Below, in pieces: positions 13,191 through 15,769 of a DNA stretch of 15,769 nucleotides. Below the pieces are notes generated by a model. That model saw only the letters and a program-made list of their open reading frames with translations, was not told the DNA's origin and ran no database searches. Position 1 is the stretch's first letter. Each line of letters opens with the position of its first letter. Made by a program: the position numbers and the translations under genes. Source of the stretch: JAJRZX01 sp964407495 (GTDB taxonomy: Bacteria > Desulfobacterota > GWC2-55-46 > JADFVP01); NCBI GenBank assembly GCA_964407495.1, contig CAYOVP010000044.1:1-15769 (forward strand). The letters are read 5' to 3'.

Positions 13191-14177
13191 ATGAACAAGA
13201 AAATACTCTTAATAAGCGCCAACGAGTACGGGGCGATGTACGGAGAAGCCCTTGAGAGTTCGCTTGAAGAGATGGGCCTTGAGGCCGCGCTCTACGCTGG
13301 CAAGGAACCTGTGAGCTGGAAAGAGGCCCACTGCGTTGTCATCATGGACAAAGAATCCCTCGAGAACAAGGCGCTCAAGGACGCGAAGAATAGCGGCGCC
13401 ACGCTCATATACTACGGGGGCCATGGCGGCGGCCAGCCCGGAAAGGCACTGGGACTCATTGACATGGCCCTTGCCCAGACCCCCATGGAGCGCGATACCT
13501 TCAAAAAGGCGGGCATAAATACCGAGTTCACGGGACATCCCCTTGTAGACATAATGGATACCCCTCTAAGCCTTCGTGAGGCAAAGGAGGCGATTGGTTA
13601 TGACTGGACCGAACTTCCAGTAAGCATAATAGGGGAAGAGTCCAACGAGGCACTGATGAGAGTAATGTTCGAAGGCGCGGCAGAGGCCGCGGCAGTGAGC
13701 ACGCGCAAGGTGAGGCTCATCGTGCCGGACGCCGAGAGATACAGCGAGGGACTCATTGACGACCTTGTAAAGATCTCACCCAAGAGGATAAAGGTGCTTG
13801 AGGGGCAGCGGCGCGAGGCCCTTCTGGCATCCGAGGTAGCCGTGGTCTGCGCCGGACCTGTCACGCTCGAGTCCGCACTTGCCGGGGCGCACGTCCTCGC
13901 AGTTAAGAAGTCATCTTTTTTTACATCGCTCCTCGGCGGCCTCAAGGGCAAGGAAAGATTCATATCCCAACCCAACGAGATACTCGAAAGGCACCTCTGT
14001 CCCGAACTTACGGGCAAGGATGTAACCCCCAAGCGCATAACCCAGGAACTGGCCGGCCTTGTTGAGAGTTCCACTAAGGATGATATAGACGCGGGCTTTG
14101 CCGAGTTACGGGAAAAACTCGGCGGCCCCGGTGCGCTCAAGAGGGCGGCAGAGGCAGTAGCAAAGACGCTCGCGTAG
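13191..14177 (+). CDS. Divergent LpxB-family (GT19) protein, probable non-canonical paralogue
   Basis: A 328-residue protein that follows the lipid-A-disaccharide synthase pattern end to end: 'KILLISANEYGAMYGEALESSL' start (LpxB 'ISAGEASGDLHGA'), 'ALKDAKNSGATLIYYGGHGG' (61-80; LpxB 'A..AGIPVVYYISPQVWAW'), 'FKKAGINTEFTGHPLVDIM' (104-122; the LpxB 'FVGHPLLD' motif), 'SEVAVVCAGPVTLESALAGAHVLAVKK' region (214-240; LpxB 'ASGTATLEAAL'), 'ISQPNEILERHLCPELTG' and a 'LREKLGGPGALKRAAEAVAKTL' end. It is about 50 residues shorter than usual LpxB and lacks the 'SPQVWAW' and 'SGT' motifs and the 'GEASGD' start motif. So the fold is likely kept but LpxB catalysis is doubtful. ATG 13191 is the only sensible start; ribosome site weak. 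It stands alone. Confidence 0.7.
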   Translation: MNKKILLISANEYGAMYGEALESSLEEMGLEAALYAGKEPVSWKEAHCVVIMDKESLENKALKDAKNSGATLIYYGGHGGGQPGKALGLIDMALAQTPMERDTFKKAGINTEFTGHPLVDIMDTPLSLREAKEAIGYDWTELPVSIIGEESNEALMRVMFEGAAEAAAVSTRKVRLIVPDAERYSEGLIDDLVKISPKRIKVLEGQRREALLASEVAVVCAGPVTLESALAGAHVLAVKKSSFFTSLLGGLKGKERFISQPNEILERHLCPELTGKDVTPKRITQELAGLVESSTKDDIDAGFAELREKLGGPGALKRAAEAVAKTLA

Positions 14178-14187
14178 AAATACAAAA

Positions 14188-14210
14188 GGGCAACGCCTGT
14201 AACGTTGCCC
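14188..14210. terminator. Bidirectional terminator between convergent genes
   Basis: GGGCAACG (14188-14195), 7-base loop, CGTTGCCC (14203-14210): perfect 8-bp stem 10 bases after the LpxB-like stop. On the minus strand it is followed by TTTTGTATTT, serving the hydrogenase-like genes; on the plus strand it is followed by a weaker CAAAGATGGCTTTT. Confidence 0.75.
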
Positions 14211-14262
14211 CAAAGATGGCTTTTCGCCAATGTCCTCTCGTTAAGATCTGAGACTCGAGGTC

Positions 14263-14799
14263 TCAATATTTCTTGAGAGGGGATTTTGCGACACCTTCAA
14301 CTGCTTTCAATATCCCACCCAATATCAACGAAGGCGCCGGAGGACATCCGGTGATATATGCATCAACTGGTATTACCCCTGCCACACCTCCAAGTGAAGC
14401 GTAACTCTTCCCGAATATCCCACCGTCACGGGCACAGTCGCCTAGGGCGACGACGAGTTTAGGCGCGGGCATGCTATCATAGGTCCTCTTCAGGGCTATC
14501 TCCATGTTTCTCGCCACAGGCCCTGATACGAGAAGCATGTCGGCAAAGCGCGGCGAGGCGGTAAAGTGAATTCCAAAGCGCTCGGCGTTGTATACGGCGT
14601 TGTTCATCGCCTGAACCTCGAGTTCGCAGGCGTTGCATGATCCCGCATCCACCATCCTGATGGCAAGGCTGCACCTGAATTTCTTCCTGATGGCCTTTTC
14701 TAACCTTAACCCGACCACCTCCACGGCAGAACCTTCCTCTGGCGCGAGGGGTTCTGTCACCACGCCTGTCCTGAATATCTGGTGCATGAGTTTGAGCAT
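14263..14799 (-). CDS. Group-4-hydrogenase/NuoB-like small subunit
   Basis: The 178-residue electron-transfer subunit of a membrane-bound complex related to hydrogenase-4 (HyfI/HycG), Ech and complex I subunit NuoB. It carries the four [4Fe-4S] cysteines: C55 and C58 in 'DAGSCNACELEVQAM', C122 in 'VALGDCARDGGIFG', and C152 in 'ITGCPPAP'. Adjacent motifs 'FGIHFTASPRFADMLLVSGPV' and 'GGVAGVIPVDAYI' are typical of the group-4 branch rather than true complex I. Start ATG 14799, ten bases after GAGG. It follows the large-subunit gene by 20 bp on the same strand and looks like the last gene of an operon whose other subunits lie beyond the window. Confidence 0.9.
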   Translation of the reverse strand: MLKLMHQIFRTGVVTEPLAPEEGSAVEVVGLRLEKAIRKKFRCSLAIRMVDAGSCNACELEVQAMNNAVYNAERFGIHFTASPRFADMLLVSGPVARNMEIALKRTYDSMPAPKLVVALGDCARDGGIFGKSYASLGGVAGVIPVDAYITGCPPAPSLILGGILKAVEGVAKSPLKKY

Positions 14800-14819
14800 C
14801 TCTTTACTACCTCTATTTC

Positions 14820-15769
14820 TTAAAGGTCATGGCCCGAGTATGACTGGTTGAAACTCTTGTTGCAGAGGGGAAAATCGGGTACGAGGTTTCCTTTTATGGC
14901 GCTCTCAAGGCCGAGCCAATTTACTGCCGAGGGGTCACGCACCATGCACCTGTTTATTTTTCCATCTGGTCCTGTTTCCACCGAATAAACAATCTCCCCG
15001 CGCCAGCCTTCTACGATAGAGAGGCCCTTTTCCCCAGGCTTCGGCGCGCTGAAGGGTCTCTTTATATCACCAGCCGGCATCTCCTCAAGCATACGTCCAA
15101 TGAGCCTTATTGATTCCCTCACCTCACCTATCCTTACCATTACGCGCCCATGGACATCGCCGGAATCGGCTGTAACTATCTTTGGCACCAGCCTGTCATA
15201 TGGCGGGTATGGTCTTGAGAGGCGCGCGTCAAGGGCGATGTTGCTCGCCCTCGCGACAACCCCTACACAGCCGAGCGCCCTGGCCTTGTCTTCAGAGAGA
15301 ACGCCTGCCCCAGAGACCCTGTTCCCAAGCGATGGATTATCAACGTATATCTCCACGAGACGCTCGAACTCCGGGACGATTGAGATAATTTCCTCTGTAA
15401 TCAGGGCAATGGTCCCGGAGTCAATATCCACCGAGACCCCGCCTGGCACTATCCTGTCCATCATGAGGCGGTGGCCGAAGACCTCGTAGTTTGTCCGCAG
15501 AATGTATTCCCTGAGCCTTGAGAACTGGTAGTTAAAAAAGGCAAAGGCCGCGTCATTGCATATGGCTCCTATGTCGCCAAGGTGGTTGGCGATGCGTTCT
15601 CTCTCAAGCATGAGGGCGCGGATCCAGTCTGCCCTCTCAGGGGCCCTGACCCCTGAGGCCGCCTCCACGGCCCGGCAGTAAGCAGTGGCATGGGCCACGG
15701 TTGAGTCGCCGGAAACGCGGCCCGCAAGGCGCGCCCCCTCTTCCCATGAAAGGGCCTCAAAGCGCTTTT
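14820..15769 (-). CDS. Group-4-hydrogenase-like large subunit lacking nickel ligands (partial)
   Basis: The frame is open to the window edge; 316 C-terminal residues are visible. They match the HyfG/HycE/NuoD large subunit: 'ERIANHLGDIGAICNDAAFAF', 'NYEVFGHRLMMDRIVPGGV', 'SRPYPPYDRLVP', 'DVHGRVMVRIGEVRESIRLI', 'VEGWRGEIVYSVETG' and 'DFPLCNKSFNQSYSGHDL'. In [NiFe]-hydrogenases the metal centre is held by an N-terminal RxCGxCxxxH and a C-terminal DPCxxC. Here these are RVSGDSTVAH (15719-15690) and DPSAVN (near 14936-14919), with all four cysteines gone. The subunit therefore cannot hold a normal Ni-Fe site, as in complex I NuoD and the 'energy-converting hydrogenase-related' (Ehr) complexes known from Geobacter. 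It probably couples electron flow, perhaps to quinone, with ion pumping. GTG 15698 is an internal codon, not the start. Confidence 0.9.
   Translation of the reverse strand, partial: KRFEALSWEEGARLAGRVSGDSTVAHATAYCRAVEAASGVRAPERADWIRALMLERERIANHLGDIGAICNDAAFAFFNYQFSRLREYILRTNYEVFGHRLMMDRIVPGGVSVDIDSGTIALITEEIISIVPEFERLVEIYVDNPSLGNRVSGAGVLSEDKARALGCVGVVARASNIALDARLSRPYPPYDRLVPKIVTADSGDVHGRVMVRIGEVRESIRLIGRMLEEMPAGDIKRPFSAPKPGEKGLSIVEGWRGEIVYSVETGPDGKINRCMVRDPSAVNWLGLESAIKGNLVPDFPLCNKSFNQSYSGHDL

Noticed and set aside
13064..13255. Plus-strand frame overlapping the start of the LpxB-like gene
   Set aside because: Translation is low-complexity and basic, matches no family and overlaps the start of a supported gene in another frame.
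14250..14264. Palindrome GAGACTCGAGGTCTC at the end of the small-subunit gene
   Set aside because: It overlaps the stop codon region and has no T run; the nearby 14188-14210 hairpin is a much better terminator.

Overview
The window is a dense, gene-rich stretch from a GC-rich Gram-negative bacterium. The outer-membrane barrel protein, the LpxB-family protein and a tripartite-type exporter with a periplasmic adaptor all point to a two-membrane cell. Rubrerythrin and a group-4-hydrogenase/complex-I-like module suggest an anaerobic or microaerophilic life. GC-rich coding with frequent ATA (Ile) and AGG/AGA (Arg) codons would fit Nitrospirota or Desulfobacterota-like lineages, but that placement is inference. 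No rRNA, tRNA, insertion sequence or CRISPR array was seen.

Layout. (1) 1-38: first codons of a minus-strand gene leaving the window, facing a 266-bp intergenic region with three inverted repeats. (2) 305-2808, plus strand: rubrerythrin, a cytochrome b561, a YceI-family periplasmic protein (4-bp overlap with the cytochrome) and a small SAM methyltransferase; a redox/stress-like set. (3) 2997-4645, minus strand: an arsenic operon, arsR - internally deleted arsC - acr3, with a clear promoter and ArsR-type operator, and a second operator-like copy inside the operon. (4) 4882-9180, plus strand: ABC exporter operon (ATPase, 788-aa FtsX-type permease, HlyD-type adaptor). (5) 9230-12900, minus strand: MerR regulator with the full Hg(II) cysteine triad, MerC/MerT-like membrane protein and an 8-cysteine thioredoxin-fold protein, then, past a strong hairpin, a MerP-like periplasmic metal-binding protein, an outer-membrane barrel protein and a six-repeat NHL protein. 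(6) 13191-14177, plus strand: an isolated, divergent LpxB (GT19) relative. (7) 14263-15769, minus strand: small subunit and truncated large subunit of a group-4-hydrogenase-like complex whose large subunit lacks both nickel-binding cysteine motifs.

How the parts work together. Arsenic: ArsR should repress its own promoter until As(III) binds, then Acr3 exports arsenite; the arsenate reductase has lost its middle, so this locus by itself should handle arsenite but not arsenate. Mercury: the mer-like operon has a standard MerR with a 20-bp-spacer promoter, plus transport and thiol proteins, but no mercuric reductase gene in the window, so the metal would have to be passed to an unlinked enzyme or a thiol sink. 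The most notable items are the in-frame deleted arsC with its duplicated operator/leader, the nickel-less hydrogenase-like large subunit, the degenerate LpxB paralogue, the reductase-less mer-like operon with its cysteine-rich redoxin, and a small dispersed palindromic repeat found at 2810 and 10245.
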